This document shows positions 46,345 through 56,800 of a DNA stretch of 64,000 bases, in pieces (the first letter of the stretch is position 1; each line of letters begins with the position of its first letter). The DNA is from Cricetomys ansorgei (lineage: Eukaryota; Chordata; Mammalia; Rodentia; Nesomyidae): NCBI GenBank assembly GCA_026225945.1, contig JAMJFZ010000770.1, positions 3,233,501-3,297,500 of the forward strand, read 5' to 3'. Both the position numbers and the translations under genes were made by a program. The notes under the pieces are model-generated. The model had not been told where the DNA came from, made no database searches, and was given only the letters and a program-made list of their open reading frames with translations.

Positions 46345-48115
46345 GGGGTGGGCTGGCAGCAGGATTGAGAGTCTTCAGTAAATGATTTCAAGTGTGCAAA
46401 TAGGAGAAATCTCAGTGATAAACTGAACCTCTCCACCCAGATCACCTCCTCCATCCCCAGTTTCCTTTTGCTGTAGGAAAGTCATCTTATTTGACCTGGG
46501 CCTGTCCCCGAACCCCCTCTGGGCTTGGGATTTTCCCATCTGCCATCCAGAAGGACAGATGGATCCTCTGGAAGGGCTCCTTGAACTTCAAACACCAGAA
46601 GAAAAAGTCAAGACTCTTTGCAGAGAGTTCCTGGTTCTGTCTGTCCCTTGGCTAGGCGGCTTGCTGGCTGCTGGAATGGTGTTCTAAGCCTCTCAATTGA
46701 CCCAGTTGAGGTCAAGGTCTACTCAGGCAGCAGGGTGTGAGTCTTGGGGACAGGACAAGGTCCAGACAATTGTAGCTGAGCACAGTCCTTTTCCTCCAGC
46801 AGCTGTCACCTGGACCTGACACAGGTGACTCTCAGGGTGGAGCAAGCGGGTTCCAATTCTGCTTCCTTGTCCACAGAGGAAATGATAGCAGGCAAGCAAG
46901 CCATTAGCCATATAAGCTCAAAGTCAGCACAAAATGGGTTGGGGTGGTGGGGTGGTAGGAGAGGGAGCCTCGGCAGGTAAGAGCTAGGATACTCTCAAGA
47001 GGAACTTGGTTTGACTTCCCTCACATCAGCGTTGTACTCAACATGTAAACATACACGCACACATTTACACTCAAGCTTGTGTACTGTAAGACTTTTAGAG
47101 GCTGTCCTTTAAACAAACTCAGAAGCCACGCCTACCCTCCCTCAGTCCAGCTGGGCTCCTGAGCTAGGTTACAAACAGCCTTTATTTAGGTACACTAAAG
47201 ACTGTCTAAAGGAGCTAGGCCTGGCCTACAGTAGATGGTCAATAAATGTCTAATGAACTCCTGAACAGGCAGAGCCCAGGTTCTGGGCCCAGTTCAGCTC
47301 TGTGCTCTGTTAACCTCAAATGAAGCTGATCATTGCTTGCTAAGGTTCTGTTTCGTGGGCTACAAAGACATACAGCTCCCTAATTCTATAGGCTTAGGTG
47401 TTCAAAGCTCAGAGAAGTGGGCTCTGAGGTAGAAGGGGGTTTCTAGGCATTTCTTCCTATGGACCAGAGCTAAGAATATAAGGTGAGGCTTCTGGGGTCT
47501 AGGGGGAGCCTCCAGTTAGGCAAGGTGCAGTTTCTATTCAAGTCAGACACCAAACAGGAATTTTGGACAAGGAGCCACTGAAAGCACAAAAGAGTTACAT
47601 TCTGATGCTGTTTCCCCATCAAGGGTCTAGCCTTGTCCTGGTCTACATAGAATTTGAAAAGGATATGGGAAAGACCAATGGACAAGAAAAACTGAACTCC
47701 CCCATATTTGAGGGCAAGGTATGGAGACAGGCAGAGATGAGCATGTGTGTACATCTGGATGTGTGCTCCAGGGAAGGTGAGAGGCACTGGGCACCACCAG
47801 AAGGGAAAAGGACCCACAAACCCTGTTTCTGGGGCAGGTGTCTCAGGAAGGTTCATAGGCCCTGGGAATTCCAAACCTAACCTGAAGTTCCCAGGAACAA
47901 GCCACTCTAGTTATTCAAGCCCTTTGCCATTCCCTGCAACTCTTCAGCCTCAGTTTCCCCACTGGTTCTGATAAGGATTTGAGCTAGGAGATCTTGGAAA
48001 GACACATTTGTTCTGACAGCTTGGGATACAGACAGAAAACCCCTCCTACCACCCAAGAGACCTGGAAAGCAGTCTTTATCCTCAGCTGGTTATCTAGGAC
48101 TAGGGCTGGGCAGAG
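46345..48115. other. Noncoding stretch
   Basis: GGTCAATAAATGTCTAATGA at 47238 is a typical end of an ancient L2/MIR copy. Otherwise unique. Confidence 0.5.
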
Positions 48116-48119
48116 TCGA

Positions 48120-48275
48120 GTCTCCACATCATCTGTCCTCGACAGCCTGCCATTGCCAAAACCTTGAAGTGGTTACAATTACAGCCAGGCTAACAGGATT
48201 AGGGGAGCGTTGAAATCTAAGAAATCTAATTAGCTCAGACACCCTGGCCTCCCCCAGCACAATCCTGTAGTAACC
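48120..48275. promoter_or_regulatory. Candidate conserved element with homeodomain sites
   Basis: A repeat-free stretch contains GGTTACAATTACAGCC, GGATTAGG (PITX/OTX-type GGATTA) and TCTAATTAGCTC (palindromic TAATTA core). It lies at the end of a long minus-strand open frame that runs through a (GA)n repeat and is probably a chance frame. Conservation would decide. Confidence 0.35.
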
Positions 48276-48740
48276 CTGGTAGCTGGACCTGATGGGAGGG
48301 GCAGGCTCTGGGGCCCTCAGGGCTACAGACATTACCTGCACAGGTGAGCCTGACCAGGACGGGTCAGACTTCCTGGGGAGGTGCATCTCAGCCTGCCCAG
48401 TTACCCACTGCACACACCCCACCAGCCAAAGCTTTGTCAAAGAGTGGCATTCAACTGGACTCCAGATGACCAGTGCAAGAGCTGTGGCTACATGTGGGTG
48501 TGGGGGGGGGGGCGGGTCTAGGGGCCCCACAGGGCGGCTACCCCACACAGTGTAGGGGACTGACTCAACCAGAGGCGGGGCAGTTTGAGTCATGCTCTGT
48601 ATCTGCAGAAACCATAGCAGCCCAGGGACAATCTTGCTTCCTCCTCCTGGGCCAAGCAGGGCTGAAGCTGGTACATACAGATGCCTAAGCAGGCAGCATC
48701 TGAGGCTCACCACAATCTCTAAGTGAATAATATTGGGGAG

Positions 48741-48743
<3 letters not shown>

Positions 48744-48799
<56 letters not shown>
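48744..48799. repeat. (GA)n microsatellite
   Basis: An almost perfect (GA)28 run. It keeps a minus-strand frame open as Ser-Leu repeats. Confidence 0.95.
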
Positions 48800-48802
<3 letters not shown>

Positions 48803-48954
48803 CGCGAGCTGGTGGTGTAGACCGTGTATTGACAGATGCAGGGAGACCCACCTGTGACCCTTCCTGGAAACAACTGCTGCTTAAGCTCATCCCCTCACTC
48901 TCACCCCTGGGATCCACAAATGCTTCTGTGACACATCCCAGCATAGTTTGGGGC

Positions 48955-49115
48955 TATTGCTCAATGCACTGTGATTGAGTCCTGGCTTAGCCACAGCCTC
49001 TTGGCCTCTCTCTGAGCTTTAGTTTTCTTCTCTGTTAAACAGAAGTAATTCCATACAGTAGCTGACATTGTTGTTAATGGGATCAAACAAATCGCAAAGG
49101 AAGGGTCTATGGCCA
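48955..49115 (+). mobile_element. MIR fragment
   Basis: GAGTCCTGGCTTAGCCACAG, GCTTTAGTTTTCTTCTCTG and GGGATCAAACAAATCGC give MIR order. Confidence 0.65.
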
Positions 49116-49789
49116 CGCCCTCTCTCATGTGCAATGGCAGACAGCCAGAAACTGGTGAGTAATTATTTATTTGGACTGATCTTTCTGCCTTTGCTGGACA
49201 AAAGCGCCTAAGAGTGCCTTCCATAGTTCTGGGTATCATAGGCCACGGTCTTCACTCTGTAGACTCTCATTAAACACATGAAGAGTCAATCCTGGGTCCC
49301 TGACCTGATCCTACCCTCATTATGCAGCCCTTCCCAAGTTATACCCAATTCAAAGAAAGAGTCAAGAGGCAAGCCTAGTATCCTAGAGCCAGTGGAAGAG
49401 AGGCCCTTGGGCAGACCCTCCCCTGCACTTCCCTCATCTCAATAAGGCTGGAAACAGCCATTGGAAGAGTGTTCCATGTGCCCGTATCACTATAGCCTGC
49501 TGTGCTATGTCAATCACTGAAGAACTTGGATCATGATCCTTAAGAAAAAATGAGTTTGTGATTGGAAGGGGCCCCAGCATTTTAAGCCCAAAGTCAGGAT
49601 CAGCAGGAGGTGTTGACTTTCTAGAAGGCATATAACTCACAGCTGCCCAGTGAGTACAGAGGCTGCCCAGAGGTGGTAAGCACCCTGTCACAATAGGAAA
49701 ATGTTTCCAGCATCCCCCAGCCACTTTGTCCTCTGTCTATTCTGCATTAGAGTCTGCCTAGCCTTTAGGCTGAAGACTCAAGTGTTTGT

Positions 49790-49915
49790 ATCTGTCTCAT
49801 CCTCCCAACAACCATGTGTGATGACAGTTCTATGATTCAACCCATTTCACAAATCAGGAGACTGAGGCCCAGCAGAGCCAACCTCCTGGTTCATACAGCC
49901 AGCAAGCTACAACCT
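49790..49915 (-). mobile_element. MIR fragment, reverse
   Basis: CCATTTCACAAATCAGGAGA CTGAGGCCCAGCAGAGCC and TCATACAGCCAGCAAGCTA are reversed MIR. Confidence 0.75.
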
Positions 49916-49919
49916 CCTG

Positions 49920-50723
49920 ATATCTAGTGTCTCTCCTCTATCTAGTGTCTCTGGTGGGATTGCTGTGTGTTGCTTCCATGAGGAAGAGCCTAACCTCAGA
50001 CTCCAGACTCAGCTGGGGCTTCCAGGCCAGACTTCATGCACCCAGGCACGCAGCTACCACCCCATCCTCAGGGTCTCTTCAGGACAAAGAGAGCCCCCAG
50101 AGTAGGCCTGGGTAGAGGCCACTATGTCCTGCTGAGAGTCAGCAGTCGCCAGGAGACACTGTGGCCACAGGGTCAGGGTCAGAGGTAATTAGGGCAGAAG
50201 CCTTTGTTTTCTACACAAATCCCAAGGAATCGCATAAAGATGGGATGGAGGCAGGGGCCTGGCAAGAACCCATGGGAGCAGTTATGAATGAAAATGTATG
50301 GGACCCAGTCACTATTTGGCAGGCCCAACATCCTGGTTTCATGCCACCATGCCCACAGATGCTTCCCAAAATTAACTTGCTGCTGCACAGATTTCTTACA
50401 ATAACATTTTATCCCAAGACTTTGGGGGGAAAAAAAAAATACTCAATGGACCTGAGGTTGGAGGCTAGGTACCCAAGCTTCCTATGCAGGCCTTACATCC
50501 AGACTCTCAGGACAAATACAAGCTTCAGAGTCCCTTCCTTCCTTATCCAACCCCATCAATCAGTGGGGGGGTGGGGTAGGGGGATGGGAGTTGTGGCTTT
50601 TCTCTGCTGGGTCTTTCCCTCCATCTTCTGGTAGAAATGAACCTATGAATAACTGTGCCATGTTGGGTTGTCTAAAACAGGGGCCAGGGATGGAAACGTC
50701 AGATTGCTGTGGCTAGGGAAGTG

Positions 50724-50770
<47 letters not shown>

Positions 50771-51825
50771 TAGAGAGGGAGAGGGAGAGAGAGCAGACAT
50801 GGGGGGGAGCATTGGAGCCAGACCCCAGCTTCTAGTTCTTTCTTCTTTTGCCCCTGGGTTCCTACACACACTTTTCCTTAGAAGGAAAAAAAAAGGGACA
50901 TTTTGTCCCCACAGAAGCCAGCAGCCCGTTTGTGCACTGCTCAGACAAGGCTATTTATTCAAAGTTTTTTCCTAAGTCCAGCCCCCTCTGTGAGCCTGTG
51001 AGCAGTACTAAGAAAGTCTTAAAACTCTAGCTCAAGTCCTGAAAACTCTATGTCTTCTCCTCCAGCTCCAGTCACCAAGTTCCCAAGTCTAAGCTACTGA
51101 TTCATATGCGAAAACTAGGTCTCCTAACTGTGTGACTTGGGATCACTGATGCTTCTGTCTTTTGGGGGAAAACAAAACAACCCAAATCATGAAACCTAGA
51201 GGAAAACACGATCTCCCTCCAAAAGCACTCCTAGCCCCAAAGCCACACTAGCTCCTAGGCAGATAGGGCTTTCAATGTGCCTTTTGTTTGATGCTGCTGT
51301 TTCGACACCCTCTTCCTGAAGAGGGAAAGGTCAGCACAAGGCTCCCGGGTGTTCACAAACCCTGTGCCTCTGCTCAGGGGCCAGGGGTCCCAAGCAAGGG
51401 ACCAGGAATTCCCCCGGCTTTGGACATCCTCAAAAACCAGCCCGGATAAGAAAGGCCATGGGCTTGCTTCCTCATCTAAACTTCCCGAATAGCTCACAGA
51501 CAACTTCCACACTCCAGTCCTCGTGCAAGCAGAGGCCAGAATTCAGCAGCAACTAAGTTGTCTGTTTCTACAGCCCCACCGTCCCTTTAATCTGTAAAGA
51601 AAAAAAAAAAACTAATAATAAGCAAAACCAGGCACCTCTGGGAACAGCCTCTGGCCTCCTGCCCTGCCCTGTGTAACCAGCCTGTCCTCACACCCACGAG
51701 GGAGGGAGGAGACTGCACTAGTTAACCCTCTAGTCTACCAGGCCCTGTTCCCAGGTTGCAGCAGACGCAAACTGTTGCTCAAGAAAACCCTTCAGAAAAC
51801 CACTGGCATCAGGAGGCAGCCCGAA
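49920..51825. other. Noncoding stretch before the CpG island
   Basis: Contains the (CA)n at 50728 and small A runs at 50432 and 51599. CpG density rises only after about 51.8 kb. Confidence 0.5.
50728..50795. repeat. (CA)n then GAG-rich microsatellite
   Basis: (CA)n at 50728-50766 is followed by GAGAGGGAGAGG-type purine sequence. Confidence 0.95.
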
Positions 51826-52009
51826 CTAATGGTTCTCTATGTAACGCCAAGGCAGGAGCTTTCACTGGCGCAGCCCACTGACCGCCCTTCCAAATCCCGG
51901 GGGATTGGTCCCCACTGTCCATGCCCCGGGCTGTCCACTCATGGAGCTCCAAATGTCCCTGGCAGTGGAGAGAGAAGAGAAAGGCTGGCCGAGCGAGCGG
52001 TGCACTCAC

Positions 52010-52550
52010 CCCGCCAGCCCAGCCGCCAGCCAGCTTCTTGGAGATCTCAGAGAGAACATTTGTTTGGACTGCCAAGTTAAATCTTCCTCCCTCATGTCAG
52101 GGCATTGGAAAAGCAGTCAGGGGAAAAGGGAAGGGGGAGAGCGGGGGAAGAAGCCGCGGGAAGGAGGGAGGGAGAGAGCGAGCGAGCAATCCAGGCGGGC
52201 AGGCTCCGAGCCCCAGTTACTCTAAGCACTACCAGCCCAAGGAGCGGTAGCTCCTGGAGAAAACGTAGCCCGGGCTCCCGGCTTAGAAGCAGGAATCTGG
52301 CCGCCGGTCTCCCGGGTCGGATGAGGAATGCCAGGCTCCCCTGAGCCGGTGTTGTGGGAGAGGCCCTCGCCCTGCTCCGGGCTAGAGGCACAAGGTGGAA
52401 CTGGAAAACAGAGGAAGGAAAAGTTTGTAGCAGGTAGAGGGAAGGGCAGAATGGCCGCGCCGATCGGCTGTGCCCGGGGAAGGCTGGGGGACTCAGGCCC
52501 GCAATCCTGGCGCGCTCCGGTCCGCTAGCCCTCCCGCCCTGGTTGTTTAC
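52010..52550 (-). other. Candidate minus-strand alternative first exon B
   Basis: A second good minus-strand donor, GGCGGG|GTGAGTGC, ends an exon at 52010. In front of it is an ATG at 52095-52093 (purine at -3), with an in-frame TGA eight codons upstream. The frame then stays open for 28 codons plus two bases up to the donor, with a second in-frame Met at codon 13. This could encode a short isoform-specific N-terminus, or it may be noncoding leader. The predicted peptide (starting MREEDLTWQ) matches nothing I recognise. The upstream limit is unknown; TEAD-like motifs at 52545-52560 would lie just upstream of, or inside, the exon. It sits about 1.8 kb downstream of exon A in the minus direction. 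Confidence 0.38.
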
Positions 52551-52560
52551 ATTCCTGGAG
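52545..52560 (+). promoter_or_regulatory. TEAD/MCAT motif, copy 1
   Basis: The motif reads GTTTACATTCCTGGAG and contains CATTCC, the core bound by TEAD1-4 (MCAT element). Nearly the same 16-18 bases recur inverted at 52838-52856, about 290 bp away. Both lie in the CpG island upstream of candidate exon B. Confidence 0.5.
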
Positions 52561-52837
52561 TGTCTTTTAAACCCAGGCTGTGGCCAGCTCTCGGCCTTCT
52601 CCAGCGGCTTCGGGGCAGTCTCCCGTGAAAATCTGCTGGCGCACAATGGCCGGGAGAGGAGGCCGCCCTCACCCGCGCCCCCACCGCTCCAGGGTGGGGA
52701 GCCTGCCCTCTGCACCGCGCCCTCTCCCCGCCTGGCCAGCTTCCTGGACAGATGTCCCCAGCAAGGGGGCGACGCGCTCCCGCAGCCTGCACCGCGACAC
52801 GGAGGCCGTGCTCCCTACTGTTCCCTCCCTAGCCCTG

Positions 52838-52856
52838 ACTCCAGGAATGTAAAACA
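52838..52856 (-). promoter_or_regulatory. TEAD/MCAT motif, copy 2 (inverted)
   Basis: Read on the minus strand this gives GTTTTACATTCCTGGAGT, matching copy 1 apart from one extra T. A shared CATTCCTGGAGT block is longer than the CATTCC core needs. That suggests either a functional pair or an old small inverted duplication. Confidence 0.5.
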
Positions 52857-53784
52857 AGCTTTCAGAGCTTCCCCTCACCATCCGGACCCCAGATTCAGCC
52901 CTGGCCTGGCCCCTCAACCTCGGCCTGGCCCGGCCTCCCACTCCCCCGGGGCCACAGCCGCCGGAGACAGAGAGGAAGAAAGAACACGGGGAAATTACTT
53001 TCGTATTTGCAACGCGCGCGCGCACACATACAGACACATCTTCCCTTTGGGCTAGCCTCTCTGTTGGGGCAGCCCCGGCCAGGCGTTGGCTTGAAAGCCC
53101 CTTCGGCTTTGAAGCCCTAACGAGAAGCCTCAACGCACTCCACTCGGCGTGCAAACCTCCAGCCACACACTGCGTTTCTCTGGGCCATTCCCCCCTCCCA
53201 AAAAAAAAAACCAACTTAACCGCGCCCCCATCTCCCATGTACTAAAGAGTGTTCTCCGTAGAAATTCGGAGGCACAACTTAACACCACCAACCCTGGCCA
53301 CTCTGGAATCCGGCGCTTTCCCAGCGGCTTTCCTACGCATACAGGAGTACAACTTCACATCTCTCCAAAGGAGGCAAGGGAGACCCAGCCAGTCAATCCC
53401 GGATCCTTTCCTCCCTCCTCCGAATCCGTTTCCCGGCTGGCCCCCGAGTGTTCGGAGAGACGGCTGGAGGCGCGCTGGCAGGAGGCGGGCACCAAGTCCC
53501 TGCGCACACAACCGCACCGGCGCCCCACACACCCGACGATCCCCCGGCCCCGGGCTCATCCCGAGCCGCTCTACACGCTCGGCGCTTGCTGGTAGCCAGG
53601 GCTTCCGCTCCCGGCGGCCAGGGCAACGCACCGATCCCGCACAGTTGGCCCCTCTCGCCCGCCGGGAGCCAAGCCTCTAAGCAGAAAGCCCCAGTACAGT
53701 ACCCCGCGCTCGCTCCCCGACGATCCGCGGGGAGCGGGTGGAAGCCTCGGTGTTACGGGCTCCAGGTTCTGTCCCCAAACTTAC

Positions 53785-54060
53785 CGAGCGCTGCGAGCAC
53801 CACTGCTACCGCTGGAGGACGCGTCGTTGCCGCCACCGCCCGGTAGGGCCGGCTGGAGCCGGGAGGAGCGCAGAGAGAGCGCGGAGGTCTGCTCGGCTCC
53901 GACTCGCTCCGGCTCCTAACCGGCCGGGGCTGGGGTCACCGCGCAGCGCCGGCGCTTCTCGCTTGCGGTGCGGCCCGACCGCTGCTCATCCGCCGGGCGG
54001 CTGGCTCTCCCCGGCGCCCGCCGCCGCCGCCGCCGTTCGCTTTTTTAATGTCCACAGACA
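53785..54060 (-). other. Candidate minus-strand first exon A (5' UTR-like)
   Basis: On the minus strand, GC-rich leader-like sequence ends at a strong splice donor, CTCG|GTAAGTTT, with the last exon base at 53785. The exon would carry a GGC-repeat tract (54036-54018) and a short upstream frame of 17 codons, with its ATG at 53988-53986 and its stop near 53936. Such short upstream frames are common in noncoding first exons. No long frame crosses the donor from a good ATG. The 5' end is not visible in sequence; 54060 is only a guess. The downstream intron would run toward lower coordinates. This could also be a chance donor in GC-rich DNA. Confidence 0.45.
54018..54036 (+). repeat. (CCG)n trinucleotide run
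   Basis: About six CCG units lie within candidate exon A and would read as GGC in the minus-strand transcript. Such runs are frequent in 5' UTRs and may vary in length. Confidence 0.8.
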
Positions 54061-54085
54061 GTGAAAAGGAACTCGGCGTTAAGGG
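54058..54085 (+). other. Possible plus-strand micro-exon signal
   Basis: On the plus strand a pyrimidine-rich stretch ending TTTTTTAATGTCCACAG resembles a splice acceptor. Twenty-eight bases later comes a strong donor, AAGGG|GTGAGTAAG. Together they could define a 28-nt exon, or the donor alone could end a plus-strand first exon. The position overlaps the upstream side of minus-strand exon A, so if real it implies divergent or antisense transcription. Chance is a serious alternative. Confidence 0.18.
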
Positions 54086-55660
54086 GTGAGTAAGTGAATC
54101 AACTCGCCCGGAGCCGAGCAAGTTGAAGTGTCAGATTACATTGGCTATTCTATTTCCAAAGGGCCCCGCGCCGCCGGCCTCCCACAAAAGCCGGCACGGA
54201 GTCACGGCGGGAGAGGAGCGGAGTTCCTCCAGCGCTCAGCTCTGCTTGCTGTTCATTCTCCATCTGCGCGCTCGCTGCGCTCTTCCTGTCCCTTTCCTTT
54301 CTGCCTCTTTATCTCTCCTTTCCCTTATATCCTCCCTTTCTTCCCTGTTCCCAGGTCTCAGCTCTCTCTAAGCTTTTCTCTTCCTAATAGAGATGGGCTC
54401 TGCACCACCAACACCCTAGGGCCGCTGGTTCACTCTTGTCCCTCCTCTCGCCTCCCTACGGTGCTCTTAACCCCTCCCCCCATCCCATAAGTTTGGAGCT
54501 GGGAGACCGATATGCCTAGGAAGGGGTCGCATTGGTAGAAGCAAGATTACTGCCTGTAGACGTACCCCGTTTCCCGCTGGTCTCCTGCGGGAGTGCACTG
54601 GGGCCGCAGGTGCTGCCAGCTATCCGAATTGGGGTGACTGAGTTGCTAACAAGAGGTGTGCAGAGCTTCCCCAGAGACTTTGGGATTATTCCAAAAATGG
54701 GAGTGGCAACGAGAGAATGAGAGGACCCTAACCTTCACCACCAAAAGTGACGAAGGGGAGGAGCGAGGGGTGTAGAGCAAACCATACGCCCCCACCACCA
54801 CTCGAAGTTCAGAGACACAAGAATGCCTTGGCGCTTTGCAGGGAGCGCCAGGGGCGCCATGAGCCGAGCGCTCCGGCGCTGCAGAGGTGGAAAGAACCCA
54901 GCCTATCTCCTAGCCCAAGGTTGGGCACTATTGCTGTGGTGGTGGGAGGTACTCAAGAAGCATAGTTGGCTGCGACGACTCGCGGGAGTTCCCCTCGCAA
55001 ACCTGCCCCCGAGTATCCCAAGTGCGCACTCTTGGCTCATGTCCATGGCCACTCACGAAACTCCTACACAAACGGCACACACATTCTCGCCTACCGTCAG
55101 CATAGCACGCATAATGCCCCCTCAAACATACTTGTGCACACCCTTTCTATTCCAGATATGCCATGCACCCCGGACTCGTACAATTGTACACACAAACATT
55201 GCTGTACACCACCTCTGTACGTTTACGAGGCATTCTCCCGCACACTACATCTCATATTCACACCCATGCTCCCCTTACTCTTCCACATCCCTTCATCAAA
55301 TTCCCCTCCTGATTAGAGGTACTCCAGTCCTAAGGATAATCAGTCTGTTTTGGACACACGCGCGCGCACGCACTCCCCTCCAAGGCGAGCGGAGGAGACT
55401 TGGGCCAGAGCCTGCTAGGCAATCCAGGTGTGGCGACGACTCCGTGCTCCGCGTTTTGCAGGCAGCCGCGGTGTTGGAGGCGAGGCGAGGAAGGGAGCTG
55501 GAATAACAAAGGCAAGTTGGGAAAGAGCGCAAGGGGGCACAGCCCGGGCCCGGCCGCGGGGGGAGCCCTGCACTGCCGGGTCGTCGGAGGCTCCTGGCCG
55601 CCAGCCGGGAGAACCGGAGGTGGGGAGGAAAGGTGGGGGGAGAGGGGAGGGGCCGCCGTG

Positions 55661-55678
55661 TGACGTCAGAGAACAATG
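55661..55678 (+). promoter_or_regulatory. Full CRE palindrome with adjacent SOX-like site
   Basis: TGACGTCA at 55661-55668 is the complete CREB/ATF palindrome. It is followed by AACAATG (55672-55678), a SOX-type core. GC boxes follow at about 55687 and 55709. In mammalian promoters, CRE sites that work usually lie within about 200 bp of a start site and in a CpG island, as here. This suggests a transcription start near 55.5-55.8 kb; direction is not determined. Confidence 0.6.
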
Positions 55679-55684
55679 ACACCG

Positions 55685-55720
55685 CTGGGGGCGGGCCCGG
55701 GCAGGCAGCCGGGGCGGGGG
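55685..55720 (+). promoter_or_regulatory. GC boxes (Sp/KLF-type)
   Basis: Two G-rich GGGCGG-containing motifs lie within 35 bp, directly beside the CRE. They support a TATA-less CpG-island core promoter. No convincing TATA box was seen nearby. Confidence 0.5.
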
Positions 55721-56634
55721 TCTTCCTCTGGGCCTGGGGTGGGCGGAAGAAGTCTTGGCTTTGCCAGGGCCGCAGTTTGATTGACGAGGTCCGCATGGGA
55801 GTGCAGACGTGCCACGCAGACTTGCGGGTTCCTGAGCCTCCTGGGCGGTTGATCATTGCGCAGCATGGGCCAACGGAGGTGGGGGTGGGGGGGTTTAGGC
55901 CAGAGCACTCCCCTCACCACCGACCCCCATTTTAGAATATCCTTCAGAGGGCTGGCTGCTCTGACCTCGGCTTGAACTCACTCCTTCAGGGCTAGAGAGA
56001 GCACTCCTTCCACCTCCAACACCAGGAAACAAAATGTGTTTGCTAGCTTTGAATTCATTCTCAAAGCTCTAGCGGCCGGCCGTGAACTCAGCCTGGAATT
56101 CCTGAGGGCAGACTGCAGCTCAGGTCCACGGGGACATGGGGCAGGGGTGTCTAGGTGCGGGTGGGGTGGGGTAGGGGGTGGAGACTACTTTTCTTCTGGG
56201 CAAATTCGGCCTCCTGGGTGCGTGTATGCATGCATATTGGGGGGCGAGTGGGGAGCAGTGCTCCTTTCAGGCCTTAGTCCTTCGACCTGTCACACAGAAT
56301 AAACTGGTAGCACCTTGCTCCACTAGCCACCCACAGGTGGCAGCTTAGTATCCCTAGGGAAAGTGGGTGGCATGAAAACACTTCCAGACCTCTAGGGACA
56401 CTGGAATGGCCTGGTCCTAGCACAGTCCCAAGAAGAGCACTCCACACACAACTTGTGGGTGGCCCAGGTTGGGGAAGGTAGCCTGAGAAACTCTGGAGAG
56501 CCTGACTTAGAAGGTGAGAATTCAGTTTGCTGAATGGAGCCACAGCCGCCCATCCCTCAGACATTCACAGTACTGGTATAGGTGAACACTCATGTCCAAA
56601 GCTCCTGTCTAGAAGGCCCCACCCACTTTCTTTC

Positions 56635-56800
56635 TTTAAAATTACATTGTGTTTATTTTTTCGAGGGGAGGGATACACATGAAGATCAGAGGACAACTTT
56701 TGGGAATCAGTTCTCTCCTTCTACCAGTGTAGGCCCTCGGAATTTAACTCAGATCCTCAGGTTGGCCTTTACCCATCAACCATCTTACTGGTCCCCCCAC
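56635..56800 (-). mobile_element. B2/B3-related SINE, reverse orientation
   Basis: Key words in plus order are GATCAGAGGACAACTTTTGG, AGTTCTCTCCTTCTACC, AACTCAGATCCTCAGG and CAACCATCTTACTGG. This is the same family as 30735-30882. Confidence 0.65.

Larger units (their letters stand above)
51830..55860. promoter_or_regulatory. CpG-island promoter domain
   Basis: This is the only part of the window with dense CpG. The densest parts are about 52.1-52.8, 53.4-54.25 and 55.36-55.75 kb, with runs such as a CGCG tract near 53012, a CCG repeat near 54018 and GC-box motifs near 55687 and 55709. Flanking DNA on both sides is CpG-depleted. CpG islands of this size normally mark promoters in mammals, often of developmental or broadly expressed genes. 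Two minus-strand splice donors and one plus-strand donor fall inside it, so it probably contains several transcription starts. I do not recognise the gene. Minus is favoured because its two donors fit the consensus well and are downstream of GC-rich leader-like sequence. Confidence 0.88.

Noticed and set aside
48129..48944. Longest open frame, 271 codons, minus strand
   Set aside because: It runs through the (GA)n microsatellite as Ser-Leu repeats, ends in a repeat-free AT-rich element, and shows no domain, signal peptide or family resemblance. Best explained by chance and low complexity.
52092..52715. 207-codon open frame, minus strand in the CpG island
   Set aside because: GC-rich DNA has few stops. 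The product is Pro/Ser/Arg/Ala-rich with no recognisable domain.
52755..52776. CTCF-like motif CCAGCAAGGGGGCGA
   Set aside because: Reads close to the core but has an extra base that breaks alignment to the consensus; too weak to call.
52669..53238. 189-codon open frame, minus strand
   Set aside because: Composition-driven frame in CpG-rich DNA; no family resemblance.
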